A stretch of DNA of 64,000 nucleotides from Candidatus Tumulicola sp. (GCA_035601835.1 DATNNM010000009.1:62001-126000); one strand, 5' to 3'. Shown: positions 18,348-27,230, counted from the first letter of the stretch. The notes: generated by a model not told the origin, from the letters alone. Numbers and translations: made by a program.

Positions 18348-18986
18348 GTGAGTCTTGCCGGTCTATCGATCGAGGAGTACGCTCGCCGTTTGGGTTCGTC
18401 GGATCCAACGCCGGGCGGCGGCAGCGCGAGCGCCGTCGTCGGCGCGATGGGGGCAAGCCTGGTGCGAATGGTCGCGCTCCTCACCCTCGAGTCCCCGAAA
18501 TACGCGGCAGTCGCCGCGCGCGCCGACTCGATCGCTCGCGATGCAGAAGCGCTGGCCCGCGAATTCTTGCGCTCCGTCGACGAAGACGTCACCGCGTTCG
18601 ACAAGGTCAGCGCGGCGTACAAACTGCCCAAGGCAAGCGACGCCGAAAAAGCGGCTCGAACGGCGGCCATCCAAGCGTCCCTGCGCGGCGCGTGCGATCC
18701 TCCGCTCCAGGCCATCACGCTTGCGCAGCGGACTTGCGCGCTCGCCGTCGAGCTGGTCGATTTCGGCAACCCCAATGCGATCAGCGACATCGGCTGCGCG
18801 GCGCTCTTCGCGCAGGCGGCCGCGCGAGGCGCCGCGCTGAACATCGCGATCAACGCAAAGGCGCTCAAAGACGAAAGCGAGGCCGGGCGCGTGCTCGCGC
18901 GCATGACGACCAGCCTCGCGCAGGTGGGTTTGCTGGCCGAGGTCGTCAACGGCAAGGTCAAGAGCGCCATCGGATCGAGATCGTGA
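18348..18986 (+). CDS. Formimidoyltetrahydrofolate cyclodeaminase-like protein (FTCD C domain)
   Basis: A 212-residue, all-helical protein of the cyclodeaminase/cyclohydrolase (FTCD_C) family, which forms 5,10-methenyl-THF with loss of ammonia. The diagnostic segments are SSDPTPGGGSASAVVGAMGASLVRMV and NAISDIGCAALFAQAAARGAALNIAIN. The formiminotransferase half found in mammals is absent, as usual in bacteria. GTG 18348 has AGAGGG upstream. The gene overlaps folD by four bases, which pairs two steps of one-carbon folate interconversion. Confidence 0.88.
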   Translation: MSLAGLSIEEYARRLGSSDPTPGGGSASAVVGAMGASLVRMVALLTLESPKYAAVAARADSIARDAEALAREFLRSVDEDVTAFDKVSAAYKLPKASDAEKAARTAAIQASLRGACDPPLQAITLAQRTCALAVELVDFGNPNAISDIGCAALFAQAAARGAALNIAINAKALKDESEAGRVLARMTTSLAQVGLLAEVVNGKVKSAIGSRS

Positions 18987-19837
18987 CCGCGGCCGTCCTG
19001 AGCGGCCGCGAGCTCGCCGACCGCATTCGCGCTGACGTCCGCAACAGAGCGCGCGCTTTGCGCGAGCGCGACATCGTGCCGCGCTGCGCCGTTTTTGCCG
19101 CCGAGGGCGATGCCGAAGGGATCTACTACGCCGAATCGCTCTCGAAGGTCGGTTTGAAAACCGACGTCGACGTCGGGCTCGTCGTGATCCCGTCGAAGGC
19201 CGGCACCGCCGGTTTTGCTGCAGCGGTGGCGGGCGCGAGCGCTGACCCTTTGATCCACGGGATCCTCGTGCAGCGCCCGTTGCCGGCGCCGTTCGACCGC
19301 AGGCGGGTGTGCGATGCGATTGTCGTCGGCAAAGATGTCGACGCATCGAATCCATACTCGTTCGGTCTGCTGGCACAAGGCACGCCGGCGTTCGCGCCGG
19401 CGACGGCCGCGGCGGTGCTGGAGCTTGCGCGGTCGCGCTCCGTGGTTCCGCTAGCAGGCGCAAGCGTCGTCGTGGTCGGTCGGTCGCCCGTGGTCGGCAG
19501 GCCGGTCGCGCTGCTGTTGTCGGTCGCCGACGCGACCGTGACGCTATGCCACTCGCGGACGCGGGATCTCGCGTCGGTATGCGCGCGGGCCGACATCCTC
19601 GTGGCGGCGATCGGAAGACCGCGCTTCATCGGCGCCGCTCACGTCAAGCCGGGCGCGACCGTCATCGACGTCGGCATAAACTTTGTGGACGGCCGCATGG
19701 TCGGCGACGTCGACTTCGATGCGGTGAGCGAAATAGCAGGCGCTGTTTCTCCCGTGCCCGGAGGCGTCGGCCCGGTGACGACGTCGATTCTGCTCAGGCA
19801 CGTCGTCGAAGCAGCGGAAAAGCTCAAAGGCCCTTAG
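18983..19837 (+). CDS. folD: Methylenetetrahydrofolate dehydrogenase/cyclohydrolase
   Basis: A 284-residue bifunctional enzyme that interconverts 5,10-methylene-, methenyl- and 10-formyl-THF. The N-terminal catalytic region has YYAESLSKVGLKTDVDV with the expected catalytic Lys. HGILVQRPLP and VVGKDVDASNPYSFG follow, and the dinucleotide site is VVVVGRSPVVGRPVALLL. The C-terminus has PVPGGVGPVTTSILLRHVV. The start is GTG 18983 overlapping the cyclodeaminase TGA. The family's usual KDVDG reads KDVDA here, and QLPLP reads QRPLP; both are small departures, and the rest is regular. Confidence 0.93.
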   Translation: MTAAVLSGRELADRIRADVRNRARALRERDIVPRCAVFAAEGDAEGIYYAESLSKVGLKTDVDVGLVVIPSKAGTAGFAAAVAGASADPLIHGILVQRPLPAPFDRRRVCDAIVVGKDVDASNPYSFGLLAQGTPAFAPATAAAVLELARSRSVVPLAGASVVVVGRSPVVGRPVALLLSVADATVTLCHSRTRDLASVCARADILVAAIGRPRFIGAAHVKPGATVIDVGINFVDGRMVGDVDFDAVSEIAGAVSPVPGGVGPVTTSILLRHVVEAAEKLKGP

Positions 19838-19848
19838 AAACTGCCCGC

Positions 19849-20439
19849 GTGTCCACAGCACGCGCCGGCAACGGCGGGGCGCCTTCGCCAGAACAAATCG
19901 CCTTCGTCGAAGAGGCGATGGCGAAGTTCGGTCGCCAGACGTACAATTACGCCTATCGCCTGACCAGCAACGAAGCGGACGCGCGCGATCTCGCGCAAGA
20001 CGCGTTCATCCGCGTGTTCCGCGCCTGGCAGTCGTTCCGGCCGGGCACGTCGTTTCTCGCGTGGATCTACCGCATCGTCACCAATCTGCATCGCGACGAG
20101 CTGCGCCGCCGCAAGGGCATCTTCACGCAGCCGCTGCCCGAAGACAACCAACCTCAGGAAACGCCGCATGCCGTGACCGTGCACGATCCGATCACCGCGA
20201 TGCACGAGCAGCAGCTTTCGCCGGCTATGGATCGAGCGCTGCGGGGACTCACGCCCGAGCAACGCACGGTGGTGATCCTCGCCGACGTCGAAGACTATTC
20301 GTATCAGGAAATCGCCCAGACGGTAGGCTGCTCGATCGGCACGGTTCGGTCGCGGCTTCACCGTGCGCGCTCGCAGTTGCGGCGGCTGGTGCAGCGCGAG
20401 CGCACGCCCGGTGTCGGTGGCGGAGCAGCAAGCATATGA
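19849..20439 (+). CDS. ECF-type RNA polymerase sigma factor (SigE-like)
   Basis: A 196-residue group 4 sigma factor. Region 2 is at about residues 20-90 (NYAYRLTSNEADARDLAQDAFIRVFRAW, then SFLAWIYRIVTNLHRDELRRR). Region 4 is at about residues 130-180 (LRGLTPEQRTVVILADVEDYSYQEIA, then SIGTVRSRLHRAR). No region 3 is present. It begins 11 bases after folD at GTG 19849. The next genes encode a zinc anti-sigma factor and an RseB-like protein, so it likely directs an envelope-stress regulon like RpoE/SigE. The exact promoter it uses is not visible. Confidence 0.92.
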   Translation: MSTARAGNGGAPSPEQIAFVEEAMAKFGRQTYNYAYRLTSNEADARDLAQDAFIRVFRAWQSFRPGTSFLAWIYRIVTNLHRDELRRRKGIFTQPLPEDNQPQETPHAVTVHDPITAMHEQQLSPAMDRALRGLTPEQRTVVILADVEDYSYQEIAQTVGCSIGTVRSRLHRARSQLRRLVQRERTPGVGGGAASI

Positions 20440-20533
20440 CCCGCATAGTGGAACGACTTTTGGCTCATCGTTGCGGCATCGTCCCGCAACGCTTTACCTC
20501 TACGCTGCGTTACCTATTTCAGGAGGAGTCTGC

Positions 20534-21037
20534 GTGCAACGCCAGACTTATATTATGACTTGCGATCTTTGCCGAGAATTACTGACCGACTACATCCACG
20601 GGGAGCTCGACGCCGCCCGTGATGCGGCCATACACGGTCACATCCAATCGTGTGTGGACTGCCGCAACGAGTGGCAGGCCGAAGTGGAGCTGACCGAGTC
20701 GATCCGCAGCGCGATGGGCGAAGAGCGCGAGCTGCCGATGGCTGTGGTCGTGGGCGTTCGTCACGCGATGCGCGGACAAGCCGCGCCCGGCATGCTCGAG
20801 AAGCTTCGCGCCGCGTTGCGGCCTGCGATCCTCGGGCCGGCGGCCGCCGCGGTCTTGCTGGTCATCGGCATCGTTCGCTACGATCAGGCGCAGCACGCTA
20901 CCTCCGCGCTTTCGTCTTCGTACTTCGTGCGCCAGCACGTCGCGCAGACGATCGGCTCTCCGTCCAACGATCGCGCGTGGGACGCGTACCTCCTGACATC
21001 TGCAAACGCCAACACCGCGGATGTCGTTTCGCCTTAG
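20534..21037 (+). CDS. Zinc-finger transmembrane anti-sigma factor
   Basis: A 167-residue protein. The N-terminal 55 residues carry the zinc-binding anti-sigma motif: TCDLCRELLTDYIHGELD and then HIQSCVDC (His-x3-Cys-x2-Cys). A single membrane helix, AAAAVLLVIGIV, is near residue 110, and a short periplasmic tail follows. It should hold the sigma factor inactive until cleaved or changed by a signal. GTG 20534 is chosen because it follows a perfect AGGAGGAG. The internal ATG 20555 would remove seven residues. It overlaps the next gene by 17 bases. Confidence 0.88.
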   Translation: MQRQTYIMTCDLCRELLTDYIHGELDAARDAAIHGHIQSCVDCRNEWQAEVELTESIRSAMGEERELPMAVVVGVRHAMRGQAAPGMLEKLRAALRPAILGPAAAAVLLVIGIVRYDQAQHATSALSSSYFVRQHVAQTIGSPSNDRAWDAYLLTSANANTADVVSP

Positions 21038-22070
21038 CGGGCTTTTCAGCCGCTGCGCGATCATCGTAGCCGCGCTCATGGCGGCCGCGGCGCCGGCGTT
21101 TGGTGCTTCGACCGCGCTTGACGGCCTTTCGCTGCTCACCCAGGCGGTCGCCGCCGACGACCGCGTTTCGTTTTCGGGCACGGTCACCTCGGTCGTCTAC
21201 GATCGCGAGTCGGCAAACGCGACGGTCGTGCGCATCGATCATCTCGCGCCGCACAGTTGGCGGCTGTGGTTCGTAGCTCCGGCGGACGCGTACGGCCGAC
21301 TGATCTTGTCCAACGAGTCGGTGGCCTATCAGTACGAGCCGAAGACCGGCAAAGTGTTCAGCAACGATTGGGGTCTGCTCGCGCCGGGCATTGACGCGGC
21401 GCTCGATCTCGGGCGGGTGCAGCAAAACTACGCGATCCAGGTCGGCGCCGAGACCAGCGTCGCCGGGCACAAGGTGCTGACGCTTTCGCTCGTCTCGAAT
21501 TTCTCAGACGCGCTGGTGCAGCGCCTGTGGATCGATGAGGTCACGAAAGTGGTGCTGCAGCGCGAGGCGTATCACGCGGATGGGACCATCGCCTCGAAGA
21601 CCACGTTCGACAACATCAAGTACGTCAAGAGCTTGCCGGAGGAGCTGTTCCGCCTCACCGTGCCGGCCGGCATGACGCTCGTGCGCGGCGCGGCCTACGG
21701 CAAATCGACGACGGACGTTGCGACTCTCGCCGCCAACGCCAAATTCAAGGTCGTAGCGCCGAAGAGTCTGCCCAACGGTTTCTCGCTTCAGAAGGCGTCG
21801 ACCGAGACGCGCGACGGCGTTGAGACGGTCCAACTCATCTACAGCGACGGCTTGCGCACGTTCTCGCTGTTCGAGAACGCGACGGCTCGGCTGCCGAAGT
21901 TCGAAGGCGCGGCGCCGAAATCGATCAGCGTCGGCGGTCAGGCAGGTCAATACGCGTTGCTGTCCGGCCAGTCGATTCTGTCCTGGAACGCCGGCAAGCT
22001 CAATCTGACGATGGTCGGCGACGTGGGACCCAAAGAATTAGCGCGCATCGGCGCGGCGCTTAGGCCGTAA
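21021..22070 (+). CDS. RseB/MucB-like periplasmic sensor protein
   Basis: A 349-residue exported protein. Residues 1-28 are a signal peptide (LMAAAAPAFGAS). Residues 40-220 resemble the MucB/RseB N-terminal, LolA-like beta domain (VSFSGTVTSVVYDRES, HSWRLWFVAP and VAYQYEPKTGKVFSNDW). The rest is a second smaller domain. In proteobacteria RseB binds lipoproteins or LPS intermediates and shields the anti-sigma factor. The order sigma, anti-sigma, RseB-like here suggests the same circuit. No membrane anchor is seen. Confidence 0.8.
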   Translation: MSFRLSGLFSRCAIIVAALMAAAAPAFGASTALDGLSLLTQAVAADDRVSFSGTVTSVVYDRESANATVVRIDHLAPHSWRLWFVAPADAYGRLILSNESVAYQYEPKTGKVFSNDWGLLAPGIDAALDLGRVQQNYAIQVGAETSVAGHKVLTLSLVSNFSDALVQRLWIDEVTKVVLQREAYHADGTIASKTTFDNIKYVKSLPEELFRLTVPAGMTLVRGAAYGKSTTDVATLAANAKFKVVAPKSLPNGFSLQKASTETRDGVETVQLIYSDGLRTFSLFENATARLPKFEGAAPKSISVGGQAGQYALLSGQSILSWNAGKLNLTMVGDVGPKELARIGAALRP

Positions 22071-22339
22071 AACGCGACTGGGGCTAAACCCGCACCTCGG
22101 CAGACCACGCCCCCACCATTAGCTGTCTCGGTTGCCTCCCGCACCCGCCTCCCAAGATCACAACGCGCACACACAGATCCTCGCCTACCATTTTCGGTGC
22201 TAGGCTAGGCTTAAGTTTGCGGACTTCACTAGTGGCCCCGCGACGTCTTTCTGGCAGACTGAAACGTGGAGGTATCCGGGTAGAGAGCCTGGGCTAGCTC
22301 CTTGCGATTGCTTGTGGAAGGGGATTGAATCTCCGCATC
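22071..22339 (+). other. Gene-free stretch
   Basis: About 270 bases with no convincing gene and no recognisable RNA. It presumably holds the promoter of the secreted-protein pair that follows, but I cannot point to clear boxes. Confidence 0.4.
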
Positions 22340-22936
22340 ATGCGCAAACATTGGTCCAAGCCGCTCGTAGTGCTTTGCCTCTTATCGGTGTCGGCCACTG
22401 CCGTAGCTAGTTGTTCGAATTCGCTGGGTCCGGCTTCTGGAACGATTGCCGGATCCGGTGCGTTTCAGACAAACACAAGTCTAATCCCTGGGACGGATAG
22501 CGGCATTAACGCCTGCGTCGCGGCTCTGCAGCAGATTCTACAAAATGCTGGGCTTCCTACGCTCGGCAATGGTACGGTCGGCGTCGAGCGCTTCGTTGAT
22601 GCTTTGCGCACCGGCTGGGCGAGTCAGCCGTACGGAACGGCGACAAACGGTTCGCCGGGGCAGCGTGGCTCCATCGCGATCGGTGTCACGCAGTCGCAGG
22701 CAGTTCAGGGCGACATAGTCGTACAGGGAGACGGCTACCTTGGCAACGATGGCGAGAACCACGTCGGGATTTGCGAGAACAACGGATGCACAATGATCCT
22801 GTCGAATGCCAGCCGCTCGGACCCCAGCGTTTCGTGCGTCGCCCCGTGCTTTGGCTGGGAAGCCACGAGCGCAGACTATCAAAACGCCTTTAATCCAGTG
22901 AATCCAAGCGGCTATTACCACTTGGCGCCTTACTAA
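22340..22936 (+). CDS. Secreted NlpC/P60- or CHAP-like cysteine amidase (predicted)
   Basis: A 198-residue exported protein whose signal peptide ends before a Ser/Gly-rich linker. The mature part has a Cys in NACVAALQQIL (about residue 59), a GDIVVQGDG turn, and a His in GENHVGICENNGC (about residue 141). This Cys/GDxxxx/His layout matches papain-like NlpC/P60 and CHAP peptidoglycan amidases, although overall identity is unknown to me. The ATG at 22340 lies about 17 bases from AAGGGG; an in-frame TTG at 22325 is closer but too near. A small exported protein gene follows after 30 bases. Cell-wall hydrolase activity is inferred. Confidence 0.5.
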   Translation: MRKHWSKPLVVLCLLSVSATAVASCSNSLGPASGTIAGSGAFQTNTSLIPGTDSGINACVAALQQILQNAGLPTLGNGTVGVERFVDALRTGWASQPYGTATNGSPGQRGSIAIGVTQSQAVQGDIVVQGDGYLGNDGENHVGICENNGCTMILSNASRSDPSVSCVAPCFGWEATSADYQNAFNPVNPSGYYHLAPY

Positions 22937-22966
22937 TCGATAGTGATAAGGAGCGCGAAGGACAGA

Positions 22967-23386
22967 GTGAGAAAAAAAACTTTAGGACTCCTTTGGATGT
23001 CGGCCTTTCTGTTGGCCCTGATTATCGTAGCGATTGTTCCCAACCGCGCCGTGCTGGGAGGTGGGACTCAATCCGATCTTGTGCAACTTGAAGAGCTGAC
23101 CAATAAGAAACTCACCGGCGTTTACGCTGTGCCCGCGCAGCCGCAAATCACTTATTACGCAATTGATTTGAACTCTTCTCCGCCCTACGCCCTGGTCGAC
23201 TGGATCGGTTACAGGTTTGCGGGCGCTGAATTCGTGGCCACGAAGAGCAAGAGCGGCATTTGGTCACTGACGTTCGGATCTGGTGGGCTTTACAGCACAC
23301 AGGAGCTCATCGACTACGGAGTGCCCTCGGCCGTGGCGACATATCTCAAGGCCAACATGAAACCGTTGCCGACGCCGACACCGTAG
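22967..23386 (+). CDS. Small membrane-anchored periplasmic protein
   Basis: A 139-residue protein with a basic N-terminus, one membrane helix (LGLLWMSAFLLALIIVAIV) and a periplasmic domain with YAVPAQPQITYYAIDLN and a repetitive Pro/Thr end. The family is unknown to me. GTG 22967 follows AAGGAC and is preferred to GTG 22943. It sits 30 bases after the NlpC/CHAP-like gene in the same direction, so they are probably one transcript. An anchored periplasmic partner next to a putative wall hydrolase could be an inhibitor, immunity or localisation factor, but only position suggests this. Confidence 0.5.
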   Translation: MRKKTLGLLWMSAFLLALIIVAIVPNRAVLGGGTQSDLVQLEELTNKKLTGVYAVPAQPQITYYAIDLNSSPPYALVDWIGYRFAGAEFVATKSKSGIWSLTFGSGGLYSTQELIDYGVPSAVATYLKANMKPLPTPTP

Positions 23387-23568
23387 CGAAAACATCGCCG
23401 CCCAAACCCTTTTCTATCGAAGAGGTGGTTTCGAGTCCTGGGATAAGACGACCGACGAGGGACGCCGGACGCGCGTAACACGGCCGAGCGAAAGTAAGTT
23501 GCCGAAGACTCGGAGGAAGAGAACTCCGTCGGTAGTTGCTTATATCGTTTAATTCGGAGCCTCCCTTG
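23387..23568. other. Gene-free stretch
   Basis: No gene or RNA signature is visible in this stretch before the repeat cluster that starts at 23569. Confidence 0.35.
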
Positions 23569-23633
23569 GCACGGACCTAAAGGTCCGTGGCTACGTATAC
23601 GCGGGTCCGTGGCTACGAAGGTCCGTGGCTACA
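23569..23633 (+). repeat. REP-like cluster, three units
   Basis: A complete unit, CACGGACC-TAAA-GGTCCGTG plus GCTAC, is followed by two partial units (GGGTCCGTGGCTAC and GGTCCGTGGCTACA). The last tail overlaps the stop codon of the HDAC-like gene, which is read in the opposite direction. Confidence 0.75.
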
Positions 23634-24660
23634 TTACCAGCCAGCGAAGCGCTTCAGCGGTCATCGCTGCTAGGCGCTTGTCTGCGGGCACGCGCGCCGC
23701 GGGCACGGCCGTGCGAGCCGAACACGCGCCAAAGGAGCGCGCCAAGGCTTCTCCGCTCGCCTTGAGGTTCTCGAGCGAGTAGCCGCCTTCGAGGACGAGC
23801 GCGATGCCGGCGCCCGCGTCCGCGCCGGCCTGGCCGATGAGACCACACAACGCATCGACTGCGCTGATGTCGATCGGCAGGCCTGCGATTGGATCGCCCG
23901 CTAGAAAGTCAAACCCGGCGGACACGACGATCGTGGCCGGCTTGATCCGCCGGGTCGTGGCCGGCAGCAACGTCGACCAGACGGCCACAAAATCTTCCGT
24001 GTCGGTTGAGTGCGCGAGCGGGATGTCGATGACGAAGCCGTTGTTTGCGACTTGGGATTCGTCGAACGCGCCGGTGCCGGGATATGCCGGATAGGCATGC
24101 GTCGAGATGAAGCCGAGCGGCGGTCCGGGCCGCGCGTGGGCTTCTTCTACCCACGCTTGGGTGCCGTTGCCGTGATGGTAGTCCAAGTCGACGATGAGGA
24201 CGGCGCCGTTCGCGCGCGCGTGCGCGGCCGCCAGCGCCGCGTTGTTGAGAAGGCAGAAACCCATGCCGCGCGCGGGTTCGGCGTGATGCCCGGGCGGCCG
24301 CGTGACCCCCAGCGCGGGCGCGTCGACGCGAGCACGCTCGGAGGCCGATACCGCGGCGCCGGCGGCCAGCAGTGCGATCTCGAAAGAATCATGCCCGACC
24401 ATGGTGTCGCCGGTGGGAAGTTCGCCGACTTCGCCCGGCTGCAGCGACTCGCAATATCGCTCGATCAGACTGAGGTACGGCTCGTCGTGCACGCTCGCGA
24501 GCGCGCCACGATCCAGCGGCGTCGGGGCGATGAACGAATCGGGCGCGCTTCCGCCCTGCGCGAGACCCTCTATGAACGCCGCGAGCCGCGCGGGCCGCTC
24601 GGGATGGCCCCGCCCGGTAAGGTGCTCGGTGAAGCGATGGTGATAGAAGACTTGGAGCAT
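23629..24660 (-). CDS. Histone deacetylase/AcuC-like zinc deacetylase family protein
   Basis: A 343-residue protein of the arginase/deacetylase fold. Markers in order are YHHRFTEHLTGRGHPERPARL (start block), RPPGHHAEPARGMGFCLLNNAA (catalytic His pair), VLIVDLDYHHGNGTQ (metal Asp and His) and IVVSAGFDFLAGDP (second metal Asp region). The C-terminal VLEGGYSLENL is also typical. These enzymes remove acetyl groups from proteins, polyamines or small amides; the substrate is not evident. The stop codon is formed by the tail of a repeat unit, so the extreme C-terminus has been set by that insertion. Confidence 0.92.
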   Translation of the reverse strand: MLQVFYHHRFTEHLTGRGHPERPARLAAFIEGLAQGGSAPDSFIAPTPLDRGALASVHDEPYLSLIERYCESLQPGEVGELPTGDTMVGHDSFEIALLAAGAAVSASERARVDAPALGVTRPPGHHAEPARGMGFCLLNNAALAAAHARANGAVLIVDLDYHHGNGTQAWVEEAHARPGPPLGFISTHAYPAYPGTGAFDESQVANNGFVIDIPLAHSTDTEDFVAVWSTLLPATTRRIKPATIVVSAGFDFLAGDPIAGLPIDISAVDALCGLIGQAGADAGAGIALVLEGGYSLENLKASGEALARSFGACSARTAVPAARVPADKRLAAMTAEALRWLVM

Positions 24661-24679
24661 TTAAGGAATCAGCACACTC

Positions 24680-24766
24680 CCGGGGCTAAAGCCCCGGCAC
24701 TACACACATGCACGGACCTAAAGGTCCGTGGCTACATTTTACCCGAGCTTCGCTCGGGTCGCTACA
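24680..24766 (+). repeat. REP-like cluster, three units
   Basis: Units CCGGGGC-TAAA-GCCCCGG + CACTACA, CACGGACC-TAAA-GGTCCGTG + GCTACA, and CCCGAGC-TTC-GCTCGGG + TCGCTACA lie head to tail on the plus strand between two leftward genes. Confidence 0.8.
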
Positions 24767-24767
24767 T

Positions 24768-26255
24768 TTAGGAGCTGAGGGTTTTGATGTACTGACGCGC
24801 CTTGTCCGCGATCGGGCCCTTCGGTATGATCACGAGGAAGTTCCGATACGCAGCGATGGCATTGCGCTTGTCGCCCATCATCCTATCGGTTTCGCCAAGC
24901 GCATACCAGAGCTGCGGATCCGGGTGCCCCTTCGTCTGGTGTGACGCGAGCGCTTCGAAGGCATCGCGCGCCTTTCGATACTGCTTCAGGTTCAAGTACG
25001 AAAGCCCGAGGTTGAACAGCGGAGTGTAGCCGCGCGTGACCTCGAACGCGCGCTGATACGTGTCTCTGGCCTGCGCCCATTTCAGTTGGAGGGCGTACGT
25101 TTCGCCGAGCGTCATCAACACGTCGGGGTTATTGGGATCTTGCGCCGAGAGTTTGCTGAGGAGCTCTTGCGCTTTGCCGTACTGCTTTGTCGTCAGCTCG
25201 ATGCGCCCGTATTCGAAGAGCGCCCGTGGGTCGTTGGGCGTGAGCGCCAGCGCTTGATCGTACTCCTGCGCCGCTTTTTTATAATTCTTCTCGTTGACGT
25301 CGTATTCGGCTTGGAGCAAATACGGCTCGGCTGACTTCGGATGGTCCTTGATCGCTTGGGCGAACGCCTGACGCGCCGGATCAATCATCTTCTTCGAAAG
25401 GTAGAGCTCGGCGATGTCGTCTTCCGGTTCGACGCGATCCGGTTGCAGCTTCACGATCGTTTGCAGCGCGGCCAGCGCGCCGGCAACGTCGTTCTTCGCC
25501 GCCAATGCCTCGGCTTTGGCATGCAGTGCATCGAAATTCTTGGGATCGTCGGCGAGGATCAATTGGAACTGCGCGAGGGCGAGGTCCGGGTTAGCATTCT
25601 TGGCGCCCAAGTACGATCGGCCCAGGAGCATGTGGGCGCGAGCGTCCTTCGGTGAGAGCGCGAGCGCTTGGTTCAGCGTCTTGCGGCCTTCGTCGAGCTT
25701 GCCCTGATCGAGCTGCACGGTGGCCAACGCGATGTAGCCGAAGCTCTCTTTTGGATGCAATTGGATGGCTCGGTTGGCGATGCGCGCGGCGTCGTCGAGG
25801 CGGTTCATCGCGAGATACGCGTCCGCGAGGTTCGAGAGAACCGCTTGGTTGGCGGGATCATCGCGCTCCGCGCGTTCGAATGCCGTGACGGAGTCTGCGG
25901 GGTCGTTCAGCTCGCGGTCCGCGATGCCGATGTAGAACCATGCCTCGGCGTCTTCCAAGCCGAGACGCACGGCGTTTTCGAGCTGGTCGCGGCCTTGCGC
26001 CGTTTTGCCTGTTTGGACGAGCAGCACACCCAGTTCCGCACGCGCGCTGCGATCGTTCGGATTGTCTTTGACCGTCTGCGAAAGGGTCGCGATGCGCTCC
26101 TCCGGGCTTGGCGTGGGGGAACCGCTTGGCGACGCGCTTGGGGTCGGGCTGCTCGCGGGCGCCGCTTTCTTCGCTTGCGCGAGGTCAGGCGGACCCGCCA
26201 GCCCGGCCAACAACGCGGCGAGCGCGAAGAGCGCGATGATGATCCGGCTACGCAT
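24768..26255 (-). CDS. Periplasmic/exported TPR protein
   Basis: A 495-residue protein with an N-terminal signal peptide (ALAALLAGLAGPPDLAQA) and a Ser/Pro/Thr linker. More than ten tetratricopeptide repeats follow, in helix pairs such as AELGVLLVQTGKTAQGRDQLE, AWFYIGIADRELNDPADSV and ALFEYGRIELTTKQYGKAQ. TPR arrays bind partner proteins. The ATG at 26255 overlaps etfA by 8 bases, so it is cotranscribed with the electron-transfer flavoprotein genes. A link to electron transfer is suggested by context only. No peptidase or other enzymatic domain is attached. Confidence 0.8.
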   Translation of the reverse strand: MRSRIIIALFALAALLAGLAGPPDLAQAKKAAPASSPTPSASPSGSPTPSPEERIATLSQTVKDNPNDRSARAELGVLLVQTGKTAQGRDQLENAVRLGLEDAEAWFYIGIADRELNDPADSVTAFERAERDDPANQAVLSNLADAYLAMNRLDDAARIANRAIQLHPKESFGYIALATVQLDQGKLDEGRKTLNQALALSPKDARAHMLLGRSYLGAKNANPDLALAQFQLILADDPKNFDALHAKAEALAAKNDVAGALAALQTIVKLQPDRVEPEDDIAELYLSKKMIDPARQAFAQAIKDHPKSAEPYLLQAEYDVNEKNYKKAAQEYDQALALTPNDPRALFEYGRIELTTKQYGKAQELLSKLSAQDPNNPDVLMTLGETYALQLKWAQARDTYQRAFEVTRGYTPLFNLGLSYLNLKQYRKARDAFEALASHQTKGHPDPQLWYALGETDRMMGDKRNAIAAYRNFLVIIPKGPIADKARQYIKTLSS

Positions 26256-27228
26256 TGGCGCGACGCTCCTTCACGAGTTTGGTCAGCTCGGGCACGATCC
26301 CGAAGAGATCGCCGACGACTCCGAAGTCGCAAAACTCGTAGATCGGCGCGTTCCCGTCCTTGTTGATGGCGACGATGAGACCGGCGCTGCGCATGCCGAC
26401 CTTGTGCTGAATGGCGCCCGAGATGCCGCACGCGATGTACAGCTGCGGCGAGACGGTCTTGCCGGTCTGCCCGACTTGGTGCGAGTGCGAGATCCAGCCC
26501 GCGTCCACCGCGGCGCGCGAAGCGCCGACCGCTCCGCCCAGGGCTTCGGCGAGCGCTTCGATGATGTCGAAGTGCTCCGGGCCGCCGAGTCCCCGGCCGC
26601 CGGAAACCACGATGCTGGCTTCCTCGACGCCAAGCTTGCCGGCCTCTTGCGCGACCTTCTCCTCGATCACCGCCTTGTATTGCTTCGCGGGCGGCGCCGG
26701 CAGCTTCGCGATCTCGCCTTTGCCGGGTTGCTGGCGCGCGATGAAACTGTTGGCGCGGCAAGTGATGACGCCGTATTCGGAATTCGCGAAGCGGATCGTG
26801 CTGACGACCGAGCCGCCGAACTTCGGCGACTGCACGACCACCGCGCCATCCTTGATCGCGATGTCCGTGGCGTCCGTGATGACGCCGGCTGCGAAGCGCA
26901 CGCCCATGCGAGCGGCCATGTCCTTGCCGCCGTTGGTGCCGGGGCTGAGCAGCAGCGCCGGCCCCGAATCCTTGAGCAGTTGTTCTAGCGCGTCGGCGGC
27001 CGGGTCGGAGTGAAACGAGCCGGTCGGCACGTCTTCGCCCACATGGATCTTGTCGAGCGGCGTGGACTTGAGCTGCTCTGCCGCCGCGGCGGCACCCTTG
27101 CCCAGCACGACGCCGGCGCAGGGCAGGCTCAACTCTTTGGCGATGTCGGAGCCGCGCGTCGCCATCTCCAGGCCGATGCGGCGCAGCGCTCCTTCTTCTT
27201 GTTCGACGTAGACGATGACGGACTTCAA
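26248..27228 (-). CDS. etfA: Electron-transfer flavoprotein alpha subunit
   Basis: A 326-residue ETF alpha subunit, which with EtfB carries electrons from acyl-CoA and other flavin dehydrogenases. The C-terminal FAD domain shows the family motif GQTGKTVSPQLYIACGISGA followed by GLIVAINKDGNAPIYEFCDFG. The N-terminal part has the expected alpha/beta fold. Two bases separate it from etfB. The stop at 26248 lies inside the start of the TPR gene. Length is normal. No ETF-quinone oxidoreductase is in the window. Confidence 0.95.
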   Translation of the reverse strand: MKSVIVYVEQEEGALRRIGLEMATRGSDIAKELSLPCAGVVLGKGAAAAAEQLKSTPLDKIHVGEDVPTGSFHSDPAADALEQLLKDSGPALLLSPGTNGGKDMAARMGVRFAAGVITDATDIAIKDGAVVVQSPKFGGSVVSTIRFANSEYGVITCRANSFIARQQPGKGEIAKLPAPPAKQYKAVIEEKVAQEAGKLGVEEASIVVSGGRGLGGPEHFDIIEALAEALGGAVGASRAAVDAGWISHSHQVGQTGKTVSPQLYIACGISGAIQHKVGMRSAGLIVAINKDGNAPIYEFCDFGVVGDLFGIVPELTKLVKERRANA

Positions 27229-27230
27229 AA

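Noticed and set aside
19309-19848. A longer sigma-factor frame starting inside folD
   Set aside because: The extra 180 codons are the shadow of folD. GTG 19849 gives the normal length.
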